From Caecitellus pseudoparvulus (taxonomy: Eukaryota > Bigyra: Bicosoecida), in assembly GCA_965644315.1 (NCBI GenBank), contig CBFFRQ010000116.1, forward strand, positions 1 to 36,032: a stretch of DNA of 36,032 nt. Reading direction: 5' to 3'. The translations under genes and the position numbers were made by a program. Below are positions 1-9,714 of the stretch, in pieces; the first letter of the stretch is position 1; each line of letters opens with the position of its first letter. Below the pieces are notes generated by a model. That model did not search any database, was not told the DNA's origin, and saw nothing but the letters and a program-made list of their open reading frames with translations.

Positions 1-253
1 ATCGCAAATGGCGCTGAAGCTGCCGCTGCACCCCGACCCAGTTGAAGGTTGGCAGGTTGGAATCCCCTCAAGTTCAGACCTCAAAACGTGCCACAGGAGC
101 CTCTGTCAGTCTCGCGAGTTCTGCAGCTTACTGTTTTCAACTGTTGATCACGTTCACCTGCATCATCCGGCCAAAGCCTACAAATACTCTTCACAATGCC
201 TCAGCCGCCCAGAACTGAACTCTGCAGCCAGGACCGACGACCACATGTAAACA

Positions 254-1753
254 TCACCGCCCGCAAGCTGCCCTGAGGAGAAGAAAAGCACGCCTCCCAC
301 TTCTCGTGCTTGTTCCGTACCAAGCAGCGTCCTTCCCTGCCTGCAGAGCAGTGTCCCCCGCCAACGCTGCAGCTTCGCGTGGCATGGCCCGGCTGCCTGT
401 GAGCCCCATCAACTCTCGCACCACATGCGAGTGGCCGTTCCTGCATGCCATGCGGAAGCCCACGTCAGGGCCGTCCCAGCTTCCCACATGGACATCCACA
501 GCTCTTTGTCCAGTGAGGGCCAACAACTCGCGCACCACTTGCACGTGGCCACGCTCACAAGCACTCCGAAAACCAACCTCTGGCCCAGTCCCATCTGCGA
601 CATGAACATCAATCGCCCCGTCGCCAACCACGCCAAGTAACTCGCGCAGCACGGCCAAGTGGCCAAGATAGCAAGCCCATCGGAAGCCATACTCGGGCCC
701 AACTCTGTCTCCCGCGTGGATATCCACCGCACGCTCCGCTGGCAACGCCAGCAGCAAACGCACAACGTTTGCGTGGCCATACCGGCAAGCGAGCCGAAAG
801 GCAGACTCGGGCCCATCAAGATCTCCCGCGTGCACATCCACTGCCAGCTCGCCAGAGAGGGCGAGCAAGTCTCGCACGACAGTCTCATGTCCTCCCGCAC
901 ACGCGGACCGAAAGCCAGCTTCAGCCCCATCCTCGTCACATGCGTGCACGTCTACCTGCCGTTCACCAGTGAGAGCCAGCAGCTCCCGAACTACAGCATC
1001 ATGGCCGTGCTGACATGCCCTCCGAAAGCCAGCCTCTGGTCCCTCCCAATCTCCAGCGTGCATGTCCACAACGCGGTGGCCTGTCAGCGCCAGGAGCTCG
1101 CGCACCACACCAACATGGCCCCGTGCACACGCGTACCGAAAGGGGGCCTCAGGCCCATCTTCATCTCCCACATGCACATCAATCTCACGGTCCCCACCAA
1201 GCCGCAGCAACACACGCACAACATCCAAGTGGCCGTGCAAGCACGCGGCTCGGAAGGCAGCCTCCGGCCCAGCCGAGTCCCCAGCGCGCACGTCCACTGC
1301 ACGCTCGCTGCCGAGACGCAGCAGCTCAGAAACAACATCTAGGTGGCCCTCAGAACTGGCCGCTCGAAAGGCAAACTCAGGCCCGTCTTCATCTCCGGCG
1401 TGCACATCCACGGCCCTTTCCCCGCTCAGAGCAAGCAGCTCCCGCACCGTCTCCACATGCCCATTCCAGCAAGCCAATCGAAAACCCGCCTCAGGGCCAT
1501 TCTCATCACCTGCATGGACATCCAGGCCTGCCTCTTCCTCCACGGCCAGCAGTGCTCGCAACAGGCCAACGTGCCCTGCTGCACATGCTCTCAAAAAGCC
1601 AGCGGTAATGTCGTCCCCTGTCAGAGCCCCAAGCACAGACTCTGCACTCGCCTTTGGCCCGTGGAGCATGTCCGTCAGTGTGATTACGTCACCACCTGTG
1701 CAAGCAGCCCTCCACTCTCCCACGGCACCGGCATTGTCCGCCTCACTCTCCAT
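254..1753 (-). CDS. Ankyrin-type repeat protein with 38-residue repeats
   Basis: The protein is about 499 residues from the ATG at 1753, which sits in a strong context (CGCCATGG), to a TGA at 254-256. The frame is open 63 nt further upstream but only from a TTG; the pyrimidine-rich stretch ending in CACAG there could be a splice acceptor, so a short upstream exon is possible. After an ~80-residue N-terminal part come one degenerate and ten regular repeats of exactly 38 residues. The pattern is GPExxFRxAC, then xxGHxxVVRELLAL, then a loop ending VDVHAGD. The two-helix core (AC..GH..VVRELL) is ankyrin-like, but the canonical TPLH motif is replaced by EAGFRxAC and the loop is longer. Ankyrin repeats are protein-binding scaffolds; no enzymatic domain is visible, so the function is unknown. 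The C-terminal ~40 residues are basic and unrelated to the repeat. Confidence 0.8.
   Translation of the reverse strand: MESEADNAGAVGEWRAACTGGDVITLTDMLHGPKASAESVLGALTGDDITAGFLRACAAGHVGLLRALLAVEEEAGLDVHAGDENGPEAGFRLACWNGHVETVRELLALSGERAVDVHAGDEDGPEFAFRAASSEGHLDVVSELLRLGSERAVDVRAGDSAGPEAAFRAACLHGHLDVVRVLLRLGGDREIDVHVGDEDGPEAPFRYACARGHVGVVRELLALTGHRVVDMHAGDWEGPEAGFRRACQHGHDAVVRELLALTGERQVDVHACDEDGAEAGFRSACAGGHETVVRDLLALSGELAVDVHAGDLDGPESAFRLACRYGHANVVRLLLALPAERAVDIHAGDRVGPEYGFRWACYLGHLAVLRELLGVVGDGAIDVHVADGTGPEVGFRSACERGHVQVVRELLALTGQRAVDVHVGSWDGPDVGFRMACRNGHSHVVRELMGLTGSRAMPREAAALAGDTALQAGKDAAWYGTSTRSGRRAFLLLRAACGR
380..1498 (-). repeat. Ten in-frame 114-bp repeats coding 38-residue ankyrin-like units
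   Basis: Ten consecutive units of 114 bp encode the repeats, with no length variation across the array apart from the decayed last unit. Conserved positions include Gly-Pro-Glu at the start of each unit, Phe-Arg, Ala-Cys, Gly-His and Val-Arg-Glu-Leu-Leu. An eleventh, poorly matching unit precedes the array at about 1500-1610. Confidence 0.8.
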
Positions 1754-2262
1754 GGCGTTGCGGCGCAGATTCCGCACATGTGGCCTCGATGCACCTCCGC
1801 GCTGTGAAAGGAACAAGGCTCCAGCAGGCCGACCAGGGTCAAATTCTAAGTTGCACTTTCACACTCCAGTTGTGAACATGAACAGCACCTGGGTTTCCTC
1901 GTTTTCGTCACGCGCCGTAACTGCTCCAAGTGTCAGCCGAGGCAGTGGCGTTTGCTGCCCCTCGTGCCTTTCGCCTCGTGCTGCCTCCACAGCTTCTTCG
2001 AGCTGGACCTTTCACTCTCTTTTCAAATCAAACACCTTCATGGTCCTCTAGAGATCGCTCCACTTCCTAGTCTTGGCCGAAATCAGTTGCACGTCGCAAG
2101 AATATCTGTGCAAGTTTCCGTTCGGCACCGGCAGTGCTCCAAAAAGCAAAAATTAATCACAGCTTGTCGACCTTTCGTGTACGTAAATGTGCCTGCCACC
2201 AAGCCAGGCAAACTAGTGTGTGCATTTTGCAGCCCATGTCACCCTCTCTTTCCTTTCCTTCA
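1754..2262. other. Intergenic region between the ankyrin gene and the membrane protein gene
   Basis: These 509 bp lie 5' of the ankyrin gene and 3' of the membrane-protein gene, both on the minus strand. They should hold the ankyrin promoter and 5' leader. I see no convincing coding frame, RNA gene or repeat. Confidence 0.5.
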
Positions 2263-5200
2263 TCAAGAGCGAGCAATGGCAGGGCCGACGACCAAGGGCG
2301 ACTTGGTGCGAGTGGCTGGGGTCTCCACACTCGAGTCCTCTGCTTCCAGGTGCAGGCCAGCTTCCCGCACCATGGCCACATCACGCGAGAGAGCGATTGC
2401 CTTGTCCACAGAAATGCAGCTGCCGAGCGCAATGCAGGCCGCTGCGCTCCTGCGTGGTCCAAACGTGCAGCACCAGAGGCCTGGGTGTGGGACGTGCTTC
2501 AGGTGTGAATGCGTCGGCGATTGCTGCAGGTACAGCTTCAGCCAGTCAAAGACTGCAGCTTGCCGCGTACGCAGGGTGGCGACGCCTGCGCCGAGCAGGA
2601 GGAGGAAGGTCATGAACAAGAACAGTGTGTTGGCCAGGAAGAAAGCGCCCTGCAGCAGGAACTCCGTCTTCTCCCCGACCAGTAGTTCGTCGCCCAGCGC
2701 CAGGCCTCCGAAGGCAGACACACAAATGGCGGTCAGTGCTGCGGTTTCCACAGCATTCATCAGCGTGGCCTCGTACGGCAAGGATGCAACATGGACGACA
2801 AGGGAAGCTGACAGCACGAGGCAGATCAGCGCTGCTTGCAGCTCGGCATTGCGCACGGTGACAGCGACTGCAGCAAGGAGCACTTTCCGTGGCAGCACGA
2901 CCAGCAACTCCCAGTACCAGAAGTTGGGCTCGTCTTCGTCTTTGCGGGGAGAGTCGTCAGAGTGCGCATGGGGAATTCTGAACCCTTCATACACCGCACC
3001 GTACACTGCCTTCACGCTGTGCTTGTAGACATGGTGCCTGTGGCGGCATACGAGACAGGCGCTGCCGAGCGGGATGCCGACGCCCCACACCAGCAAGCCA
3101 AGGTATGCCGCCAGCTGGGCTGTCTGGAACATGGAGTCCATGCTTCCGTGTGCGACATCTGAACGGAGGAACAGGAAGCCCAGGATGCGGAAGTCGTACG
3201 TGTCCAGCATGCGCAGACATGCCTCGACTACAGGGAAGTGCACCAGCAAGAGCAGGATGAAGGCTGCGCGATACGCTTGCTCAGCACACCTCGCCCGCTG
3301 CTTGAAGAGGTTCACAGTCTTTGCCAGCACAGCTTTCTCCTCAGAGCGCATGCTTGCAGGGTGGGCCGGCGGTGCGCCAGGCATCACAGCTGCTTCAACC
3401 TGCGCTGCCGCCTGGCTGCGGCTTGATCGCGGCTTGCGCATATCAATGACGACTGGGCCTTCCGACTCTTCATCAGCCTCGGCCAGGTCGTCCAAGTCAG
3501 CCCACGCAGATGTCCGTCTCGCTGCTGGAGATGGGTCTGTCTGGCCTGTATCGTCTTGGAATGAGGTGGACCTTGGAACCAGCGCGGAAGGTCTGGAAGT
3601 TGGAGACACCAGGGTCTTTGGCGCGGGGAAGGCAAAAGTATCATCAACCAGAGCACCCTCTTTCTTGGGAGGAGTGGAAGCGGCAAGGGGCTGTGGCGCC
3701 ACTGCCCCAGACTCCGCAACGCCTTCCCCGCCAACTGAGCCCCCACCCTTCTCCTCAGCATACCTCTCAGCAGCAGCCTGCAGCACTGCGTGGCTTTGCC
3801 GCTGCAAGATGCTGGTCACACCCGCTACGATCAACGGAATGCTCACTGCAGCAATGGGTATGCTCAAGGTGATGAAGAAGCGAGTGTACATGTCTGCACG
3901 CAAGGCGCACTGGGCAGGCACCGAGTTGGTGCTGACACCGACCGACACTGAGGAGAGCCACGCCATGATGCCATCTAACGCGCTTTCAGGAGGCAAGCGG
4001 GTACTCAGCAGCACTGCGTACATCTGGGCCCAACCGGTCATGACACGGAACACCCCAATGATCAGTCCCCTGCTCTGACCCTCCTTGCTTTCCCGATCAC
4101 TCGTGCGCAGGGCCAAGTACACGAGGAGCCCCGTGAACAAAACCCAGGAGCCGATGCTCTGCAGAAAGCCATAACTGTCATCGGGGCACTTCACGCAAAG
4201 CAACTGCGGGCTGGACCTTGCCCAGCCTTCAGCACACTCGCCACAAAGAATGCCCCTGTGCCCAGGCACACAGGAGATGCCACTCGAGTTCGCTACAGGC
4301 CTGCACGCATCTGGAGGCGCGCACTGAAGGATGCTCGCACCAGCGTAAAGAACCGCTTTCCCTGCGACTGCGGCCTGCAATTCAGCTGTCTCATTCACCA
4401 GCACTTGCGGACGCCGTCTCGTGGGCGTGTCAGCGCTGGTTGTGTCACCCTGTAACTCGGCACTGGCCACATCTTTCAGCTTGCTCCAGTACATTTCCTG
4501 CAGCTTTGGGTGTGATGGCACCATGGACGCATCGGTCACGCAGGTATCACACCAGAAACCCGGGCGAGGCCTGAACTGCCCAGCAGCGCAGCTGATGCCG
4601 TTCAAGGGGCACTGCAAGCACTTGGTCTGGGCCAGGTTGGCGAAGGTGCCGCCAGGGCACTGCGTGCATGCGGCCTCTTGGTTTTCAACATTGGCACGGA
4701 TTGTTCCAGGAGGGCAGCGTTCACAGCGAAGCCCAAAAGTGTCATTGGTGCTCTGGCGGCGCTGCCAGCCAGTAGCACAAATGCAGTCCATCTGCGAGTC
4801 AGCCAGCACCTCGCTGTCGGTGCGGCACGTTGGGCTCACAACCACAGCAAGCACAGCCACTGCACCCCGTGACAGAAAAGGATATATGGCTTGTCCTGAG
4901 ATAAAGGACGTGAGCAGCGTAGTCTGTGGCTGAGACGGTTGGAGTTGCAGCACGGCACGCATTTCGTCGAGCGCGGCGAGCCCGACATTCAGGTCGGGTT
5001 CGCCAGTCACTAGCTGTCGCACTTGCGGCAACTCAACGAGGGACTGTACTTCGCGACTTGCGGCATCTCGGGCATCAAGCAAGAGACCCACTTGCAGTCG
5101 CCCAGACACAATCAATGAGCTTCCAGGCGCTGAGACATCCATCATTGACATGTTGCGTTGCCCACTCAAAGCAGAATGAATGGCGATCATTTCGAGGTCA

Positions 5201-7239
5201 GCGCGTTTGGGCCAGGAAACGGCATCGGGCAGCATGAATCTGCTCGTGTGTGAGAAAGCCCCTCCGCCGTGCACCTGCACCCGCACTGGGATAGCCCGAA
5301 TTTCTTCGTACGCAGCCAGTGCGGCCACGTCCGTCGCGCCTGATGCTCCATCGGCCACGGATGCAGTGATCCGCACCAAAATAGTTGCTGAATATTCACC
5401 TGTACCGCACAAAAGCCTCAGTGGTGGCCGTGGCCCAAGACAAAGCTCGCCCCCATGCACGACGCTAATTGGCACCACCAGTTGCCCAGTGGAAGCAGGC
5501 AGCAATATCTCATCCTTTGCCGTGATTGTCTGCAGCCATGCGGCAGTGGAGGAGGTGCCCTGTGACAATACCACTTGCACGTGTAGATCAGCGAAGGATG
5601 CCAACGTTTGCAGGATGGCAATGCCGGAGGCTTCCTTGCTTGGCGCCACTGTCAGCGACACGGTGCCAGGAACCACAGAAAGCAGCGTGGAGCGCATGGT
5701 CACGGGCAGCACATGATCAAGCTGCCCAGCTTTGGACTTGGCATCGTACTCATTCGTGCGCAAGCGCAGGGTGCTCGAAAACAGCCCGCTGACAGCTGCA
5801 CCCGGAGAAACCAGCCACACTGTGAGGATCACGCGCTCACCTACGCCAAGGGACCCCTGCAGCACTCCCGACTCTTCTCGAAGGGAGCCGACGGAAACGA
5901 CGCCCTGCTCATCGGCAAGCACGGAAGCAATGCTGGAGTCAGCGCTTCCTGCGTGGCCACATACACCTGCTGGGGTCCACACTGCGAGCCACGGAGCCAA
6001 GCTAGCGTCCGCATGGTCAAGTGTCCAGGTCAGGGTGCCAGATCCAACGTTTCGCAGAAGCAGCTGCTGCGTGCTTTTGCCGCCTGGGATGACATTGCGC
6101 TCCACCACGCGAGGCCGTATGTCCGAGATCGGCGCGATGACCCGCAATGAAACCTGCACAATGACAGGCAAAAGGTCGGCCACCCGAAGTCGCCCAGGTG
6201 CCCCACCGGCCGCTTCGTTTGAAGCCGTCGAGTTTGCCTGGAAGGTAACAGTGGCCCGGTGTAGGCCAGGAGGAAGGTTCGCAGACTTCATGGTCAAGAC
6301 GACTCCTTGCTGGCCTTGGTTTGCGGGGGGTCGCGCCTTCCGGGATGCAGACAGCGTCAGCCAGCCCTGCTGCTAGCCCCGAAAGGATACCTGTGCGTCC
6401 CAGTGCACGTGTTCGGCACTGGACACAATCACAGCTTGAGACTTTGTATCAGACTGACCGCTGAGCTCAAAAGCAGCGGCCAATTCCACAGGGAAGGCGG
6501 TGAGGAACGGCAGGGGCTGGGGGGTGACGCTGGCGGTGGAAGAGGGGGAGGCACCGGGTGATTTCGTTGGTTGGGCGGACGCACTGCTGGATGCCGTTGG
6601 CGCTGGAGTCCTGCTGCTTGACCGGCGGACAAGGGGCGATCTAGAAGGGGCGATGGAAGGCAGCGGCGCTGAGCTTTGAGCCAAGTCGACCACCTTCACA
6701 GGCACGACTGCAGTCGCATTCAAGCCGGCGACGCCGCGGACGTGAACCACAAGGTCAAATGCTCCCGAGTTCTCAGTCGACTGCAAGTACGCGCTGGGGA
6801 GTCGTGGCAGCCCATCAACTGCGGCAGGCCCAAGCTGCAAGGAGAGGGAGACGACCAAGCGTGGAAATGTGGACGGAAAGGTTCGAGTCACCCTCACCAG
6901 TCAGTCGAGGGCAGACAAGGACCCCAAGCCGCTAGTCTCGCATGGATGCACGACATGCTCAAAACAGCAAGGGTCGCAGCAGAACCGACGTCTGCTGCGT
7001 CAGAGAGAAACAGGGGAGCGCCAACACTGGTCCTTGTCTGGGCACCAACCGCTGGATCGTGCAGTGCCGCCACGATGGTGCGCCCATTTAGGGTCAATTC
7101 TTGCTGCACAGTCGAGGACAGCCACACGGGCGGCCTTGAAGACTGAGTCACGCTGCGAGTTGCTGTCACTGATGGCGTCGCAGAGGGGGAGTTGCTGAGA
7201 GTAGATGCTGTTGACGAAGAGGGCGTGAAGACGCCCAGT
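2263..7239 (-). CDS. Large polytopic membrane protein with BACON-like beta domains and Cys-rich ectodomain
   Basis: From the 5' side it has: Ser/Thr/Pro-rich linkers (about 7240-7120 and 6690-6540); at least three Ig/BACON-like beta units (about 6560-5300), each with a W...WL pattern and a glycine-rich turn; a Cys-rich GCC2/GCC3- or TNFR-like segment (about 4790-4200, motifs CERCPPGT, CTQCPGGT, CGECAEGW); then 8-9 hydrophobic segments (about 4165-2580). A long Ser/Pro-rich cytoplasmic-looking insert lies between the third and fourth. The Cys-rich-then-multi-TM order resembles large algal and protist surface receptors or channel-like proteins; the ligand and activity are unknown. It ends in TGA at 2263-2265. 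One TAG (6373-6375) interrupts an otherwise single open frame from 6792 downstream. A donor GTGAGG at 6897 and acceptor at 6794 would join the more upstream coding segment by a 104-nt intron. The 5' end near 7239 (after a CACAG acceptor) is not resolved. Confidence 0.7.
6373..6375 (-). other. In-frame TAG inside a BACON-like domain
   Basis: The frame is open for 139 codons upstream and 1369 downstream of this single TAG, with no shift. It falls in the loop between a Trp (HWDAQ) and the conserved WL (GWLTLS). Reading through gives a W-to-W spacing of 13, close to 12 in the next repeat of the same protein (TWTL...APWL). The alternative is removal of an 18-nt intron (GTATCC to CTAG, preceded by CACAG), giving spacing 7. 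Confidence 0.8.
6794..6897 (-). other. Probable 104-nt intron of the membrane-protein gene
   Basis: On the minus strand the upstream frame runs into TGA directly after a strong donor (GTGAGG at 6897). The acceptor CTCCCCAG at 6794 restores the downstream frame with a TG|C split codon. A pyrimidine-richer acceptor (TCTCCTTGCAG) 63 nt from the donor would put the frames out of register, so I prefer the 104-nt version. Length fits the other introns seen here. Confidence 0.45.
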
Positions 7240-8035
7240 GTGCCTGTGGAGTGAATCTAGCGCCTTGTTTTTCCGATGCCAGGTTCAAAGATTGGGCAGA
7301 TCAGATGATTCTCTGTCTCTCCCACCTATAACTTGGCATGCAAGCCGCCATCGCCACACGCACAAGCCAACTCTACAGCATCGGCGAACTCTCGGGGCAG
7401 CAGCCACACCAGAAAGGGTTCATAGCATTCATGCCTTGCAAAAGACTATGCTCTCACTATATTGACCTGCCCATCGCTGCGGACGCCCCTTCCCTGCGTC
7501 AGCTTCTCCAGCATCGACTGCGCCAGTCTTGGCAAGCACAACCGATTTCCGCAGCCCAGCTGCCTGCACTGCCCAGCCCCCTTGCCCTTTTTCGCAGATA
7601 TATGTCAGGAATACAGAGATTGGACCAATATTTGTAGCGTGAAGCCTTCATGCTTGCTGCCCTTCCCTCCATCCCTCGCGCTTTCGTTTTCAGACTGCAA
7701 TGCATGATTGACTGGCTCAGCCCAACGGCAGCGTCAGCTGTTGCGAGTCGCTGCCCAAAAAACCATGGCTGATCAAGAGTGAGGACAACAATTGAGTGTT
7801 TGCACAGCCTGAAGAGATCTCGGATTTGCAAGAATTGATGGTCCGGTGAGCATTAATGGCGGCATGGCCTCAATGTAGGGCGACATCACTCGCTCCTGGC
7901 TCGCCAATCTATGCACGGCATGCCTTGCAAGCCGCATGGAAGGGGGTAACTTAAGAAAAACCTCACTACTAGATCTTCTTTAGAGTGACACTTGTACTGA
8001 CAGTATCATTTGCAGCTCTTCAATCGCTAGAGCCA
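7240..8035. other. Region without a supported gene
   Basis: The region holds only short frames on both strands without recognisable domains. It should contain the 5' exon or exons and promoter of the membrane-protein gene, which I could not place. Confidence 0.4.
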
Positions 8036-8467
8036 ATGCACGCCCGCTTTGGGTCGGTCCGAAACGAAATGCACCGAGCTCAGCGTCAGGATCGCGCCCA
8101 AACACCACCACAGAACCCGGCAGAAACCTTTCAAGAACTGGATTTCTTTGCTGGGCCGTTGCGGCAAAAGTTGCTCCCGAATTCTGGGGGTGCCGCTGAC
8201 GGCAAAAGTTTCTACTGGCCCCACGAGGTGGTCGCCGCACCTCCCGGATGGACGCAAGTCCTGAAAACGTGCATTCGGTACTGTGGGGCCGTGTTTGATC
8301 ACGTAGTAGAAGCTCAACTTCAGGGCGCAGGCGTGCAACGCGGGCAGCCCGCCGCGGACCTCGCGCGGCGAGCCCGCTACACGGCCGCCACGCCTGCCGC
8401 CTGGACCATGCCAAGCCACCTCGCTCCTGGGCGAGGTGGATCGGAAGAGGAGGAAGAAATTGAGTGA
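8036..8467 (+). CDS. Possible small unrecognised protein
   Basis: This open frame encodes about 143 residues from the ATG at 8036 to a TGA at 8465-8467. It ends in a run of glutamates (SEEEEEIE) and has a mixed-composition centre (KSFYWPHEVV, CIRYCGAVFDHVV) that looks more protein-like than most short frames here. No family is recognised. An overlapping antisense frame of similar length exists on the minus strand, so coding is not certain, and no splice sites or promoter elements help decide. Confidence 0.25.
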   Translation: MHARFGSVRNEMHRAQRQDRAQTPPQNPAETFQELDFFAGPLRQKLLPNSGGAADGKSFYWPHEVVAAPPGWTQVLKTCIRYCGAVFDHVVEAQLQGAGVQRGQPAADLARRARYTAATPAAWTMPSHLAPGRGGSEEEEEIE

Positions 8468-8895
8468 GACAAGCTTGCTTTGGATTGATAGTGCATTCTA
8501 AGATGTTATTCCGAAATTCCCAGTGTCGTAACGCGCGACAGGGCCGTTTTGGGTCGCGGGGTGGCGCGGTGTGCGCGGAGTCACTGCGGCGCCCCCAACA
8601 CGCCAAGGCCGAAACCCGCACTCAACTCGCCCAACTGGCGCCGAACGCCTGAATGACGACGACTAACATAAAACTACCATGTTCCTGATGGAACATGCCC
8701 ATTTCACAGGGTGACTCACCATGCTTTGTGCAAGATATGTGTACTTAGCAAGCGAGAACTGTGGCCCGCTTCTTTCGAGGAGCAAGTGTGAGGTGAGTGT
8801 GGTGAAAACAAGAGGTGACAATGTATTGAACTTCCTAACCCTGTATATATAGGGGCAACGATGACTGGTTCAAATGGCGGGTGACAGTGATGGAC
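8468..8895. other. Intergenic, 3' of the Rab gene
   Basis: No gene is seen. It includes an AT-rich string (TGTATATATAG near 8842) that resembles a TATA box, but there is no supported transcript start beside it. Confidence 0.4.
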
Positions 8896-9409
8896 TCAGC
8901 AAGGACAGCTCTTGCCTGAGCTTGTGGAGCCGCCCCCCTTGGGCTTCACTGTGGGGGGTGCCGCTGATAGCTTCGCGCGGCCCATGCGCACTTTGGCAGC
9001 CTCGGTAGCAAGCAGGATGAATGCTTCCCGGACGTTGGCGCCGGTGGCAGCGCTGGCCTCAATGTACGGCACACCACTGCCAATGCTGGCGGCTGCTCTG
9101 CGCCCGGCCTCTTCGCTTACGATGCGCTTGTCAACCAGGTCCACCTTGTTTGCGACCAGTACCAAGGGGGCTCCCTTGCGCAAGGCATCGCCTTTACACA
9201 GCGTCTTCATCCAGCCTCCAACAGCTTCGAACGAGCGGGCATCGGTGACGTCGTACACCAGCATCGCGCCCTGGCACTTCCTCAAGTACGCCTCGGTGAT
9301 GGATAAAAAGCGCTCCTGACCCACTGTGTCCCAGCACTTTACCCGCGTCTGCACGGGATCCCCATTTGGATCCACCTTAAGATCTTCAGTTCGGACTATG
9401 AAGTCCATT
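8896..9409 (-). pseudogene. Rab-family small GTPase, 3' part, separated by a transposon
   Basis: This is the downstream 170 residues of a Rab GTPase, starting at the second base set of codon Gly45 (…TTIG|MDFIVRT). With the 5' part at 13902-14035 it makes a 215-residue protein of normal Rab length. Visible motifs, in joined numbering: switch II WDTVGQERF (71-79, where families usually have WDTAGQE), NKVD (132-135), EASA (162-165), and a C-terminal Cys-Pro-Cys, a prenylation signal of the CXC type. Rab proteins cycle between GTP and GDP on vesicle membranes and recruit trafficking effectors; the sequence resembles the Rab1/Rab8 secretory group but I cannot assign the subtype. This fragment alone lacks the P-loop. 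It is preceded by an open frame running out of the transposon (ATGGTAGGC… in the TIR), so a truncated product could be made. Confidence 0.85.
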
Positions 9410-9412
9410 CCG
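9410..9412. repeat. Target-site duplication, left copy (CCG)
   Basis: CCG here and at 13902-13904 flank the inverted repeats. Collapsing them to one copy restores the Rab codons across the site. Confidence 0.85.
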
Positions 9413-9439
9413 AGGGTGCCTACCATAGCCTGATTTCGC
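9413..9439 (+). repeat. Left terminal inverted repeat
   Basis: It is 27 bp, identical to the reverse complement of 13875-13901; homology ends abruptly after ATTTCGC. Confidence 0.95.
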
Positions 9440-9714
9440 CACCTGTTTGGAAAGTGCTGATTTGGGCTGTGATCGACTTTTTGATCGGCGGTCATTCGTG
9501 ACCCGGCGCACAATTTCAGCCTCGTCACAAAATTTTCACCCCATACAACAATGCATTTTCACACTTTTTGTCGTCCGTTAGACGCTCCATAGCTGGCTAC
9601 CCTGAGCAACGCTGTGCGGGACTCTGGTCTTGCTAGACGCACCTTCATGATACAGCAGTCACAGCTTGTATTCTACATTGTACAATACCATTAGTCGTGG
9701 ACTGTCAGGGCTTC
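9440..9714. other. Left subterminal region of the transposon
   Basis: These 275 bp between the TIR and the transposase ATG are presumably the transposase promoter and transposase-binding region. On the minus strand it is open in frame with the Rab 3' part. Confidence 0.5.

Noticed and set aside
306-2051. Plus-strand frames up to 329 codons across the ankyrin gene
   Set aside because: These are repetitive shadows of the 114-bp ankyrin array; the minus frame shows the clear repeat consensus.
6373-6390. An 18-nt intron as the preferred explanation of the first TAG
   Set aside because: The splice-like borders are attractive, but the other introns here are 32-120 nt, and reading through gives the spacing seen in sister domains. 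It is kept only as an alternative.
7980-8621. A 213-codon minus-strand frame
   Set aside because: Low-complexity Arg/Pro composition, no family resemblance, and overlap with a slightly more protein-like plus frame; neither is firmly supported.
8838-8852. TATA-box-like TGTATATATAG
   Set aside because: It lies 3' of the Rab gene and before no supported plus-strand gene, so it cannot be assigned to a promoter.
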